This document shows, in pieces, positions 43,392 through 51,935 of a stretch of 64,000 nucleotides of DNA. The position numbers and the translations under genes are program-made. This stretch comes from a virus, in the IMG/VR virus record IMGVR_UViG_3300028840_004763, positions 1 through 64,000 of that record; one strand, written 5' to 3'. Below the pieces are notes generated by a model. It was not told the origin of the DNA. It saw only the letters and a program-made list of their open reading frames with translations, and ran no database searches. The first letter of the stretch is position 1; the number at the start of each line of letters is the position of its first letter.

Positions 43392-44588
43392 ATGCAGCTG
43401 TATGGAAGTCTGGGAAGGATCGAAAATGTAGTTGTCCCGGTTCTGACTGGGATGCTCACACGAGTACGGGAGCACAAGGAGAAGGTCATGGCGGATGATC
43501 GTAGGTACAAATGTCCTCTCTGCGACTTCGGAGAGAAGGGCGACAAGACCAAGCGCGCAGTCAACATCCATCTGGGGACGGGCCACAAGGACGTCCCGAA
43601 GGAAGAACGTCCGGCACCTATCGAAGTTGGCGGCGAGTCTCCAGAGATGCCTACGGCTGCGGAACCTGGAACCGAACCTCAACCTCCGACGCAGGAACCC
43701 CCGGTTCCGGAACGGGAGTCCAAGCCCGTTTCTCCGGAAGACGCCCCACAGCCTCCGAGCGCGGCTCCTCCGTTTCCCCCTCCGGACGCCCCACAGCCGC
43801 ACCCGACGAGCATCACGCCGGGATCGGCCCTTCTGCTCAACGGTCCAGCATGGCAACAGAACCCCGCGACCAAGGCGTGGGAGGCTGGTATCGCCGACCA
43901 GTTGACCGTCCAGGTGCTCAAGAAGGAGTTGTCGACATCGGGGGATGTGGTCCTCATCTGCCGTGCGGAGAAATCCTCGGTTCTGTGGTCCGTCCAGGAG
44001 GAACTCGTTCTGAAGGGGATCGTGAAGCTTCTGTATCTCGCTCCGGGGAAACCTCACATCGAATCGGAGGCCGCGCGCCCGGAAGATGGTCCTCGTAACA
44101 TCTCGGATCCCGAGCACAACTACTTCGAGAAGCAGCGCAAGGCGCAGGAACTGCGGCAACAGCAGGAAGCGGAACGTGAAGATTACGGTACACGTCTCAG
44201 GCGCTATACCGATGCGAATCGCCGCAAGAAGAGCGCTGAGAAGGAGTTCGAAGCGATCCGCGAGGAGGACTACGAGAAGCTCAAGTCCTATGTCAAGAAG
44301 TACGGAGAGCCTTCGGGACCCGGCAAGGACGACTGGATGATTGTCGATTTCGACTACAAGGCTCACATCGTGCGCCGACCCGGCGACAGCGGAGTCAAGC
44401 TCGACACGGAAGTCATCGTCCAGTGGCTGCGTGATCACGACATGGAGGAGTGCTTGAACCACACCCTCAACATCACTGCCTGGGAGACGGCCAAGAAGGA
44501 GGGGAAGGTTCCTGCCGACTTTGTTCGTGAAGTCGAGGAGCCTTACAAGGATGCCGACGACTTCCAGTTCCGTATCGATCCTCTCTGA
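43392..44588 (+). CDS. Zinc-finger protein of unknown function
   Basis: A 398-residue protein. Start 43392 has GGAGG seven bases upstream and lies just after the promoter; an in-frame ATG at 43488 with AAGGAGAAGG is a strong alternative. Residues about 41-66 hold a C2H2-like finger (YKCPLCDFG...IHLGTGH). Then come about 100 Pro-rich residues, a domain at about 130-230, a charged coiled coil (about 235-300) and a compact C-terminal domain. It may bind nucleic acid early in infection. Family not recognised. Confidence 0.5.
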   Translation: MQLYGSLGRIENVVVPVLTGMLTRVREHKEKVMADDRRYKCPLCDFGEKGDKTKRAVNIHLGTGHKDVPKEERPAPIEVGGESPEMPTAAEPGTEPQPPTQEPPVPERESKPVSPEDAPQPPSAAPPFPPPDAPQPHPTSITPGSALLLNGPAWQQNPATKAWEAGIADQLTVQVLKKELSTSGDVVLICRAEKSSVLWSVQEELVLKGIVKLLYLAPGKPHIESEAARPEDGPRNISDPEHNYFEKQRKAQELRQQQEAEREDYGTRLRRYTDANRRKKSAEKEFEAIREEDYEKLKSYVKKYGEPSGPGKDDWMIVDFDYKAHIVRRPGDSGVKLDTEVIVQWLRDHDMEECLNHTLNITAWETAKKEGKVPADFVREVEEPYKDADDFQFRIDPL

Positions 44589-44624
44589 TCTTCCCGAACA
44601 TTCCAGTCCAGTAATTTAAGAGGT

Positions 44625-46196
44625 ATGAATGTCGTTCTCCTCATCGACGGGAACCCTCTGCTCTGGCGCGCGGCCTACGCCGGCTACGGAACCGGCGACA
44701 GCTCTCTGGCGAAAGGGGTCTTGAACTACTTCTACTCGATGATTCACAAGTTCCGACCGCAGGACCTCGTGGTGTGCTGGGACAAGGGAATGTCCTGGTG
44801 GCGCTCGCAGCTCTACCCCGATTACAAGGCTCACCGGATGGAGAAGAAACGGGAGAGCGACATCGATCTGGAGATGGTCCAGGAGCAAGCAGGCTACGCC
44901 AGGAGGTACTTCGAGGCCCTCGGGGTGCGTCAGGTCATCTTGCCTGGCGTCGAGGCTGACGACGTCCTCTCGTGGCTCTCAGAGCACTATCTGAAGCGCA
45001 TCGAGCACTTCCCGGATTGGAAGATCGTCATCGCTACCGGGGATCAAGACCTGTGGCAGCTCGTTCGGGAAGATGGGCGCATCCTCATCTGGGATCCTCA
45101 GAAGGAACTTCTAGTAGATCATTCAAAGGTAGTGGAGGTCCTTGGTGTATCTCCGGAACGCATCCCCGATCTGAAGTCGATGATGGGGGATGCTTCGGAC
45201 AATTTGCCGGGGGTGAAGGGGATCGGCCAAAAGATAGGCTCGAAGTTGCTCCGCGAGTACGAGACGTTGGGCAATATCATGAGCCTCGATGAGAACCTCA
45301 TCAAGGAACTGAAGAAGCGCAAGACGACGGCGCGGATCCTGGATGCCGATGACGTTCTTGGGGAGACGTACCGTCTTGTGAAGTTGCCCGCTATCCGCGA
45401 AGCCGCGCATTGCCTTTCTTCACAGGACCTGAAGCTTCTTCGAGAGCAGCTCGGGCAACCGCTCGACCGGGATTCCTTCCGACTCCAGGTGATGGCGGAG
45501 CGCATCGGGAAGTCGTGTGCGAACATCGAGCCGTTGGTTCCCACGTCGGCTTCGGATCTGACGGTCATGGTGGATGAAATGGAAGTATATCTATCGAATC
45601 AGACCTGGACCGATCTTCGAGAGGTCGACTGGGCGATCCTCGGATGCAACCAGTGCGCTCTCCGGGCCGACACGGGCGAGAAGGGGCCGACTCTTCCCCA
45701 AGGTCATCAAGGGGTCGACATCATGCTCGTGGGCCGTAACCCTGGCCAGCAGGAGCTGGAGAACGGTGTTCCGTTCTGGCCGGATGCGCCGGCAGGAGGT
45801 CGGCTCAATCGCTTCTTGGAGGTGGTTGGTCTGGAGCGACACGAGTGCTGGATCACCAACGCGTGCAAGTGCTACTCCCAGGCCAATCGTCCTCCGACAT
45901 GGCCCGAGGTTTTGGCGTGCTCGCGGTATCTCCGGGCCGAGATTGACCTCGTCAAGCCCAAGCTCATCATCTGTTTCGGTAACGAGGCGATGAGTCTCGT
46001 CACTCCATACCGGAGCCGGGTGACGAAGCACTGCGGCGAGATTCTGGACAAACCCCGCAGTGTGATCGGTGACATCGACGCGCTGGTGGCAATCAGCGTA
46101 CATCCGTCGGCGGCGTGTCGGGGTGGTCAGGGAGAATCGAACATGCAGTACGCCGAGACTAACGTCAAGGCCCTCCTGGACAAGGTGACCCAATGA
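44625..46196 (+). CDS. Fusion of 5'-3' exonuclease (FEN/PIN) and family 4-like uracil-DNA glycosylase
   Basis: A 523-residue two-domain protein. Residues 1-280 match the 5' nuclease of Pol I: Asp8, Asp53, E110-D112-D113, D140/D142, D189/D192, and a helix-hairpin-helix at about 194-212 (PGVKGIGQKIGSKLL). Residues about 335-523 match a family 4 uracil-DNA glycosylase: C341/C344 and C416/C432 as iron-sulphur ligands, VGRNPGQQE as the water-activating motif, and SVHPSA near the end. Together they could excise uracil and process the resulting flaps or RNA primers. The DNA polymerase of this phage lacks a 5' nuclease domain, so this protein probably supplies it. Confidence 0.8.
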   Translation: MNVVLLIDGNPLLWRAAYAGYGTGDSSLAKGVLNYFYSMIHKFRPQDLVVCWDKGMSWWRSQLYPDYKAHRMEKKRESDIDLEMVQEQAGYARRYFEALGVRQVILPGVEADDVLSWLSEHYLKRIEHFPDWKIVIATGDQDLWQLVREDGRILIWDPQKELLVDHSKVVEVLGVSPERIPDLKSMMGDASDNLPGVKGIGQKIGSKLLREYETLGNIMSLDENLIKELKKRKTTARILDADDVLGETYRLVKLPAIREAAHCLSSQDLKLLREQLGQPLDRDSFRLQVMAERIGKSCANIEPLVPTSASDLTVMVDEMEVYLSNQTWTDLREVDWAILGCNQCALRADTGEKGPTLPQGHQGVDIMLVGRNPGQQELENGVPFWPDAPAGGRLNRFLEVVGLERHECWITNACKCYSQANRPPTWPEVLACSRYLRAEIDLVKPKLIICFGNEAMSLVTPYRSRVTKHCGEILDKPRSVIGDIDALVAISVHPSAACRGGQGESNMQYAETNVKALLDKVTQ

Positions 46197-47140
46197 GCAA
46201 GCGTCTGGAAATCGACCGGAATTCCCCTGGCAACGAAAAGAAGCACTATGACGGCAAGTATCAACCCATCGATTTCATCGAGGACTGGAAGCTGGGCTTC
46301 ACCGAGGGCTGCGTGGTCAAGTACGTGTCGCGCCACAAGAAGAAGAACGGCAAGGAGGATGTCAAGAAGACCATCTGGTATCTGAGCGTTCTCAAGGCGC
46401 GGTTCCAGTCGGGGAAGTTCGAGAAGCGCGAGTATCAAGGAGAGATCACGTTCAAGGAGTTCAGCAAAGCGCAGCATCTTGGCATCCTGGAGGACAACAT
46501 CATCTACTGCATGCTCGATGCACTTCGGTATGGGCGCGAGAGCCGGGTTGACGACGCCATCAACTACGCGGTCGACTTGCTGAGATGTTACGAGACGACT
46601 GGCGATGTGGTCGACCGGGCCTTCGGAGGTGAGGAGCCGGAGAGCTTGAGGCCCAAGGGTTCCGTGACTCGGCAGCCCTTCAAGTTGATCGAGGATCGGA
46701 TCTTCGATGCGAACCCTTCTCCGCGTGGAGCACCCCATCCGAGGCGGTTTCATCTCGACGACGAGCGTGACAGCTATACAGTACGTTTTCAAATCAGCGG
46801 TCAGCACGGCTACTTCACGGTGGGCACCTACGCGGATGGTACTCCAGGTGAGGTGTTCATCCGTCTTGGCAAAGAGGGTGCAGAATCGCACGGTTTCGCG
46901 GACATGTGGGCCATCGCGGTGTCGATGCTGCTCCAGTACGGAGTCGATCCGAAGAAAATCTATGACAAGTTCAAGTTCCAGCAGTTCGAACCTTCCGGTT
47001 TGACCGGTGTGAAGAAGGTGACCTTCTGCAAGTCGATCCCCGACCTGATCATGAAGTGGATGGAACGCCGGTTGCCACCTACCGGAGGTCCGGAAGACGA
47101 TGATTATGGCGACGCCATCGAGGAGATGATCTCTCAATGA
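46193..47140 (+). CDS. DUF3310-TSCPD fusion protein
   Basis: A 315-residue protein; ATGA overlap with the previous gene. Residues about 18-75 (HYDGKYQPIDFIEDW, GCVVKYVSRHKKK, EDVKKTIWYL) match DUF3310, a phage domain linked to nucleotide metabolism. Residues about 205-300 (GTPGEVFIRLGKEG, AIAVSMLLQYG, SIPDLIMKWM) match the TSCPD domain of B12-dependent ribonucleotide reductases. The Cys pattern of TSCPD is largely absent. No reductase gene is in the window. It may regulate nucleotide supply during replication. Confidence 0.65.
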   Translation: MSKRLEIDRNSPGNEKKHYDGKYQPIDFIEDWKLGFTEGCVVKYVSRHKKKNGKEDVKKTIWYLSVLKARFQSGKFEKREYQGEITFKEFSKAQHLGILEDNIIYCMLDALRYGRESRVDDAINYAVDLLRCYETTGDVVDRAFGGEEPESLRPKGSVTRQPFKLIEDRIFDANPSPRGAPHPRRFHLDDERDSYTVRFQISGQHGYFTVGTYADGTPGEVFIRLGKEGAESHGFADMWAIAVSMLLQYGVDPKKIYDKFKFQQFEPSGLTGVKKVTFCKSIPDLIMKWMERRLPPTGGPEDDDYGDAIEEMISQ

Positions 47141-47562
47141 GAGTGATCGTCCAGATCGGCTTCCAGAAGGCTGCTGGGAGACGTCGGGAGGGGCAGCTCG
47201 TCCAGGCCTGGGTGAACGACGAGGAATGCTCCTGGAGCGACGGCTGCGGGAAGTACCTCACGTCTCGCGCGGAGTCCGCTCAGGGCGTTCTCTGGTATCT
47301 GTGGCAGGGAGATGTGGGCTCCGACGACACGATCCGCATCGCGGTGAAGACATCTTTGGCCAAGATCGGCACCGACGAGGCGCGAACCTTCGAGACACTC
47401 TACTACATGAACCCGGATGCCCCGGTGCGGCAGATCGAGGTGAAGGGAGTGGGTCGTCGAGGCTATCCTCTGCTCAAGGGACGGCTCATCGAGGCAGCAC
47501 ACGTCTCCGAGAAGGACAAGCGTGAGGCCGAGATCGAGGCCTTTCTGGAGGGGGACTTTTGA
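47137..47562 (+). CDS. Conserved-looking protein of unknown function
   Basis: A 141-residue protein, ATGA overlap before and TTGA overlap after. It begins with a beta strand (MRVIVQIGF) and includes GKYLTSRAESAQGVLWYLW and an acidic C-terminus. No signal peptide, membrane segment or metal motif is clear. It is tightly coupled to a DUF3310-TSCPD protein and an SNF2-type helicase, so a role in DNA metabolism is inferred only from position. Confidence 0.5.
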   Translation: MRVIVQIGFQKAAGRRREGQLVQAWVNDEECSWSDGCGKYLTSRAESAQGVLWYLWQGDVGSDDTIRIAVKTSLAKIGTDEARTFETLYYMNPDAPVRQIEVKGVGRRGYPLLKGRLIEAAHVSEKDKREAEIEAFLEGDF

Positions 47563-49367
47563 TCGATGTCTTCTTGAGACGCTGGCGCATCTGCGTCCGG
47601 CTCGATCCGACCCATCCCTACTACCAGCGGGCCTATCTGGTCGTGCGCTCGTTGCTGTCGGCCTACGAGATCGAAGAGAACCTCTGGACCATCAACTTCC
47701 ACGACATGAACCTCCTCCGAGCCCGTTTGGACCAGCTCGGCCTGGTGGAGGGGCGCACCATCACCGATGATGCCTGGGACAGGCTCGCTTATCTGGGTTC
47801 TCGGCAGGTGCGCAACATCGACATCAAGCGGGGGGTCAACAACGATCAGGTTCGGGGTGCCCTCAACGGGAAGCTCAAGTGCGTGCCCTACGAGGACCAG
47901 CTACCGGCCATCTCCTTCGCCGTGAACAATCGGAGAGCCGGGATCTTCGACGAGATGGGGGTGGGGAAGAGCCTTGAGGCGCTCGCGGCTATCGTCGTCC
48001 TCGACACGTTGGTACGGCGTTCTCTCGTCATCTGTCCTTACACGGCCCAAATTTCCTTCAGACGGGAGGTTGAGAAGCATACCTACCTCAAGGTGGTCCA
48101 GGTGCCTTCGGGGCGTAAGCGGGCGTTCAAGTTCATCCAAGAGCACCAGGAAACCGAGTGGGACCTGATGCTCATCCACCCCGAGAATCTTATCGGAGGG
48201 GGCGGGCGAGGAAACATCTACGGAGACACTACGAAGCTATTGCGTTCGATGCTGTGGGATTTGATCATCGTCGACGAATTCCACATGTATAAGAACCTGA
48301 CTGCCAAGCGCACGAAGTGCGTGTTATCCCTCCTGAATGAGTCGAAGGATCGGGCTGGGAAGCGCCCGAGGACCATCTTGCTGACCGGGACTCCCGTTTC
48401 GGAGAGCCCGTTGAACGCTTACGTGGCCCTGAAGGTGTTGACGCAGGGCTATCTGCCCCACATCAATAAGTTCGAGCATCATTTTGTCGTGAAACAGGCG
48501 ATCAGCTACGGATCGAAGGGCACTCATGCCAAGGTAGTGGGATATCGCAACCTGGACGAGCTGAAAACGATGATCGAAGCTGTCTCCATCCGGCGCACCA
48601 AGGCCGACATGCATGGATTTCCGGATCGCGTCTTCATGATCCGGGATGTGGAGCTGTCCGGGAAGCAGCTGGCCCTTTATCGCACGATCTGTGGCGAAAT
48701 CGTTGCCGGATTGCCGAAATCCACCGTCATCAACCTGATGCGCTTCTTGTCGAACAACACGACAGTGCTGCGCCTGCGCCAGGTCATGAATCATCCGAAT
48801 CTTCTCGATGAAGCTGGCGAATCGGCCAAATATGTCGAAATTGACAACATTCTTGAGGAGATTCTGGCCGATCCGGAGCAGAAGGTCATCCTGTGGACCG
48901 AATTTCGACGCGCAGTTGAGAATCTCTACGAGAGGTACGATCCCATCTACGGCGCGTACCAGATCTACGGCGGCGTCACCAACGAGCAGCTCGAACAGAT
49001 GGCCTTCGACTTCGAGAACCGGGACAAGCCTCGCGTGGTCGTCGCCATTCCGGCCAAGGCCGGGACGGGTCTCGATTTCCTGGCTAGGGCGCGCACCGCC
49101 ATCTACGTCGATCGTCCTTACAGCTTCACGCTTTACAAGCAGAGCATCGACCGCATCCACCGCCGGATCACGAGCGGCCAGATGTCGCGGCTGGATACCA
49201 TTCGGGCGAAGCCGGCGACGATGATCTTTCTGGATGTCATCAACTCCGTCGACGAGCTGATTCGTGACCGCCTGCACGGAAAGCAGGACCTCGCGGACGC
49301 ATTGACCACTTCGGACGAGAAGTTGGTCGAGCTGGGCCGTGAAGACCTGTTGAGGTACTTGAAATGA
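47559..49367 (+). CDS. SNF2-type superfamily 2 helicase
   Basis: A 602-residue protein. TTG 47559 is taken as start, overlapping the previous TGA with CTGGAGGGGG upstream; the next in-frame Met is residue 50. Motifs: Walker A MGVGKSLEA (133-141), motif Ia VICPYTA, DEFH box (239-242), LTGTPVSES (275-283) and the late QSIDRIHRR. The order and spacing fit SNF2-like helicases of phages, which remodel protein-DNA complexes or act in recombination and repair. The first 105 residues are an extra N-terminal domain of unknown fold. Confidence 0.75.
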   Translation: MIDVFLRRWRICVRLDPTHPYYQRAYLVVRSLLSAYEIEENLWTINFHDMNLLRARLDQLGLVEGRTITDDAWDRLAYLGSRQVRNIDIKRGVNNDQVRGALNGKLKCVPYEDQLPAISFAVNNRRAGIFDEMGVGKSLEALAAIVVLDTLVRRSLVICPYTAQISFRREVEKHTYLKVVQVPSGRKRAFKFIQEHQETEWDLMLIHPENLIGGGGRGNIYGDTTKLLRSMLWDLIIVDEFHMYKNLTAKRTKCVLSLLNESKDRAGKRPRTILLTGTPVSESPLNAYVALKVLTQGYLPHINKFEHHFVVKQAISYGSKGTHAKVVGYRNLDELKTMIEAVSIRRTKADMHGFPDRVFMIRDVELSGKQLALYRTICGEIVAGLPKSTVINLMRFLSNNTTVLRLRQVMNHPNLLDEAGESAKYVEIDNILEEILADPEQKVILWTEFRRAVENLYERYDPIYGAYQIYGGVTNEQLEQMAFDFENRDKPRVVVAIPAKAGTGLDFLARARTAIYVDRPYSFTLYKQSIDRIHRRITSGQMSRLDTIRAKPATMIFLDVINSVDELIRDRLHGKQDLADALTTSDEKLVELGREDLLRYLK

Positions 49368-50515
49368 GCGACTTCGTCACCGAGCAGGTCCACGCCGACC
49401 TCTACGAGTACTCTCTCGCTTTGTCTCAGAAGTATGGCGTGCGCCCGGTCTATTTTACGAACAAGAACCTCCTCGATCCTCGGGAGTGCTTTGACGATAT
49501 CATCTATCTTTCTCGATATTTTTGGACCTGTTTCGTCTTCACCGGCTTGCTGACGCCGTGGCACGATGATCCCGATCCCATTGGACTTCTTCGCAAGAGT
49601 GTCGACTACGTGCGCCGCTGGCTCTGGATCTGTGAGGACATGGATGTCGATTGGCGCAGTTACTGCGTGCTCTCCTTCTGCATGACTCCCTACGAGATGT
49701 ATGAACGTCCTACGATGCTTCTTGGGCAGCGCAAGCACTGGACCTGGATGCGCAAGTTCAGGAAGTACACCAAGAGTCGAAAGCTCGTGGATGAAGTGGC
49801 CTTCTTCATGCTGGAGTTCATTCGTCTTCAGATCGAGCACAGCGGACGCGCCTCCTTTTCGAAGCGTGTCTTCATCGGCCCCGACTTGAGCAGGGGAGTC
49901 GAGAAGGGAAAAGCTCCTCCGAAGACATTGGTGCTCTATCAGCAGGTTGCGAACCGTATCAATCAGATTCACAACGAAGGGGTCGACTATCTCGATTGGT
50001 TGGTGCTCAAGTGCCGCAATCTTTACAAGATGGCTCCCGAGCAGCCTCTCCAGATCCAGACGGTTGTGAACGTCAACCAGCTCGATCCCGATTTTGACCT
50101 GCTCCGTATCCGCGCTGCCGACGAATGGCGCGCGGTGCGGGAGTTCTTGGGGCTCTCTTTCGAATGTGAGTTCCCAGACGGGGCGATTCCGAAGGGATGG
50201 CAGCCGGCTTCCGACGACATGATCGACCGGAGCAAGATTCGGAGAATCACCGCTGACGGTTACTACTACTATGCGGACGGCACCCAACGACGCGGTAAGC
50301 GTCACTATGCCACCAACAAGTACCTGACGATCCGAGTGTCGCCCGAGAACTTCGAGGAGTTCCATAAAGAATGGGATGATCCGCGTCTGTTGACGGCTAT
50401 GCCGACGTGGGAAGAGTACTCGCGTTACGGAATGTATCCTGATCTGTGGGACGAGAATGGTACCAACATTTCGCCCTACCAGGCGATCCGGGACGTGCGC
50501 TGGAGGAGGGGATGA
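49364..50515 (+). CDS. Protein of unknown function in the replication module
   Basis: A 383-residue soluble protein, ATGA overlap with the helicase and TGATG-type overlap with the Nudix gene. It is rich in Trp, Tyr and Arg, has a helical N-terminal two-thirds and a basic C-terminal region (GYYYYADGTQRRGKRHYAT). No catalytic motif or metal site can be seen. Position and basic character suggest nucleic-acid binding, but this is only inference. Confidence 0.5.
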   Translation: MSDFVTEQVHADLYEYSLALSQKYGVRPVYFTNKNLLDPRECFDDIIYLSRYFWTCFVFTGLLTPWHDDPDPIGLLRKSVDYVRRWLWICEDMDVDWRSYCVLSFCMTPYEMYERPTMLLGQRKHWTWMRKFRKYTKSRKLVDEVAFFMLEFIRLQIEHSGRASFSKRVFIGPDLSRGVEKGKAPPKTLVLYQQVANRINQIHNEGVDYLDWLVLKCRNLYKMAPEQPLQIQTVVNVNQLDPDFDLLRIRAADEWRAVREFLGLSFECEFPDGAIPKGWQPASDDMIDRSKIRRITADGYYYYADGTQRRGKRHYATNKYLTIRVSPENFEEFHKEWDDPRLLTAMPTWEEYSRYGMYPDLWDENGTNISPYQAIRDVRWRRG

Positions 50516-51192
50516 GCAAGAAGAAACAGAATCCTGAGCTGGGACCAGAGGTGCATGAGCTGGTTCTCGTTGTAGATCGCGAGGTTCTGGAGGACTTCGA
50601 CGGCCTCGACGGATGTTCGATCACCACGCAGCCTGACGATCTGGACCAGATCTCAGCGAGTCTGCGGGGGGCCTTTTTCATGTCGCGTCGTGAGGCCGAG
50701 GAGAATCCGGTCTATAAGCAGATCATTCCTTACTTGATTGTCTCTTCAGGAGACCGCTACTTGACGTACCGGCGATCCGGGGCCGAGAAGCGCCTCACCG
50801 ATCTTTTCTCCATCGGCATCGGGGGGCATATCAATCCTGCCGATAGCGCCGAGCGTCGGATGGGGCTGATCCGGAACAACGTGCGGCGCGAGGTGGCCGA
50901 GGAGCTGAGCCTCGATGGAGCCGAGTCCATCTGGGACGAGCTGTCAGATGACTTTGCCGTAGTCGGCGTCCTCTATGATGATTCGAACGATGTGGGTCGG
51001 GTCCACTTGGGAATCGTCTTGCGCATCGACGTGCGTCCCGCGCTTGCCAAGCGCCTTCGGATGGGAGACGAGGGCAAGGAGATGTCCTGGAAGGTTCAGG
51101 AGGAACTGGAGGGTATCTACAACGTCCTGGAGGGGTGGAGCAAGGTTTGCGTGGACGCGCTCGCTGACTTCGTCGAGGTGCACGCTCAATGA
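50512..51192 (+). CDS. Nudix hydrolase-like protein
   Basis: A 226-residue protein; ATG 50512 has GGAGGAGGGG directly upstream. The Nudix box is visible at about residues 104-131 (GGHINPA...RREVAEEL, fitting G...REUxEE). It has an additional N-terminal region of about 75 residues. Nudix enzymes hydrolyse nucleoside diphosphates linked to X; in phages they may clean dNTP pools, process NAD-capped RNA or ADP-ribose compounds. The substrate cannot be deduced. Confidence 0.65.
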   Translation: MSKKKQNPELGPEVHELVLVVDREVLEDFDGLDGCSITTQPDDLDQISASLRGAFFMSRREAEENPVYKQIIPYLIVSSGDRYLTYRRSGAEKRLTDLFSIGIGGHINPADSAERRMGLIRNNVRREVAEELSLDGAESIWDELSDDFAVVGVLYDDSNDVGRVHLGIVLRIDVRPALAKRLRMGDEGKEMSWKVQEELEGIYNVLEGWSKVCVDALADFVEVHAQ

Positions 51193-51935
51193 CCGATCTG
51201 AAGCAGCTGAAGGAGCGCATCATGGGGGGCTGCCCCGCTTGTGGCGGAGACGGCTACATCGACTTCGATCTGTGCAACTGCGCGATCAAGTTCCGCGCCT
51301 TCAGCTGGCTCATCGATGGTGGATTTCATGAAGATACTCTCGATCTGGTGAGTTCTTCGAACTACGTGCTGCCGATGCTGGAATCTGGTGGAGAGTCGGT
51401 GGACTACTTCTTGCGCAATCCCTTCGACGTGATGGACAAAGGGTTGAGCCTTTACCTGTTTTCTAAGGAGAACGGGCGCGGCAAGACGACGCTGGCTCAC
51501 TACCTCGTGTACGCGTTGGCGTGGCCCTTCTGCAAGACCGAGAATTACAGTCGTCAACGCACCTACGGCTTTGCCGACATGCATTCCTTGCTGGAGGCGT
51601 TTCTGGAGCGCGAGGATGTTGGGGACGCCTGGAAGTCGACGGTGTTGGTGATCGATGACCTCGGCAGTGAGAGTAGGAGCGCCGCGTGGAAGACCGACAC
51701 TGTCATCTCGATGCTGCACCGTATCATGCACTACCGTCGCAACAACAAGTTGCCCACGATCATCACCTCGAACTTCGCTCCCGCAAGCCTTGTCGGCTTC
51801 TACCAAGGGGTTCTCGACTCGGTCCTGGAGATACGTCCGGACGGCATTGTCGGAGGTAAGATCTTCCGTCAGGTCGAGGTAGGGGGCGGCGAGGATTTCC
51901 GGCTCATGGACGGTAGGAGCGATTGGCCGACCTGA
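51189..51935 (+). CDS. DnaC/IstB-like helicase loader ATPase
   Basis: A 248-residue AAA+ protein. Walker A is SKENGRGKT (92-100), Walker B is VLVIDDLGSE at about 150-160, and sensor 1 is TIITSNF at about 191-197. The N-terminal 32 residues hold four Cys (CPACGGDGYIDFDLCNC), likely a small zinc site like that of many DnaC-type loaders. The gene overlaps the DnaB-like helicase gene, its expected partner. Confidence 0.75.
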   Translation: MTDLKQLKERIMGGCPACGGDGYIDFDLCNCAIKFRAFSWLIDGGFHEDTLDLVSSSNYVLPMLESGGESVDYFLRNPFDVMDKGLSLYLFSKENGRGKTTLAHYLVYALAWPFCKTENYSRQRTYGFADMHSLLEAFLEREDVGDAWKSTVLVIDDLGSESRSAAWKTDTVISMLHRIMHYRRNNKLPTIITSNFAPASLVGFYQGVLDSVLEIRPDGIVGGKIFRQVEVGGGEDFRLMDGRSDWPT

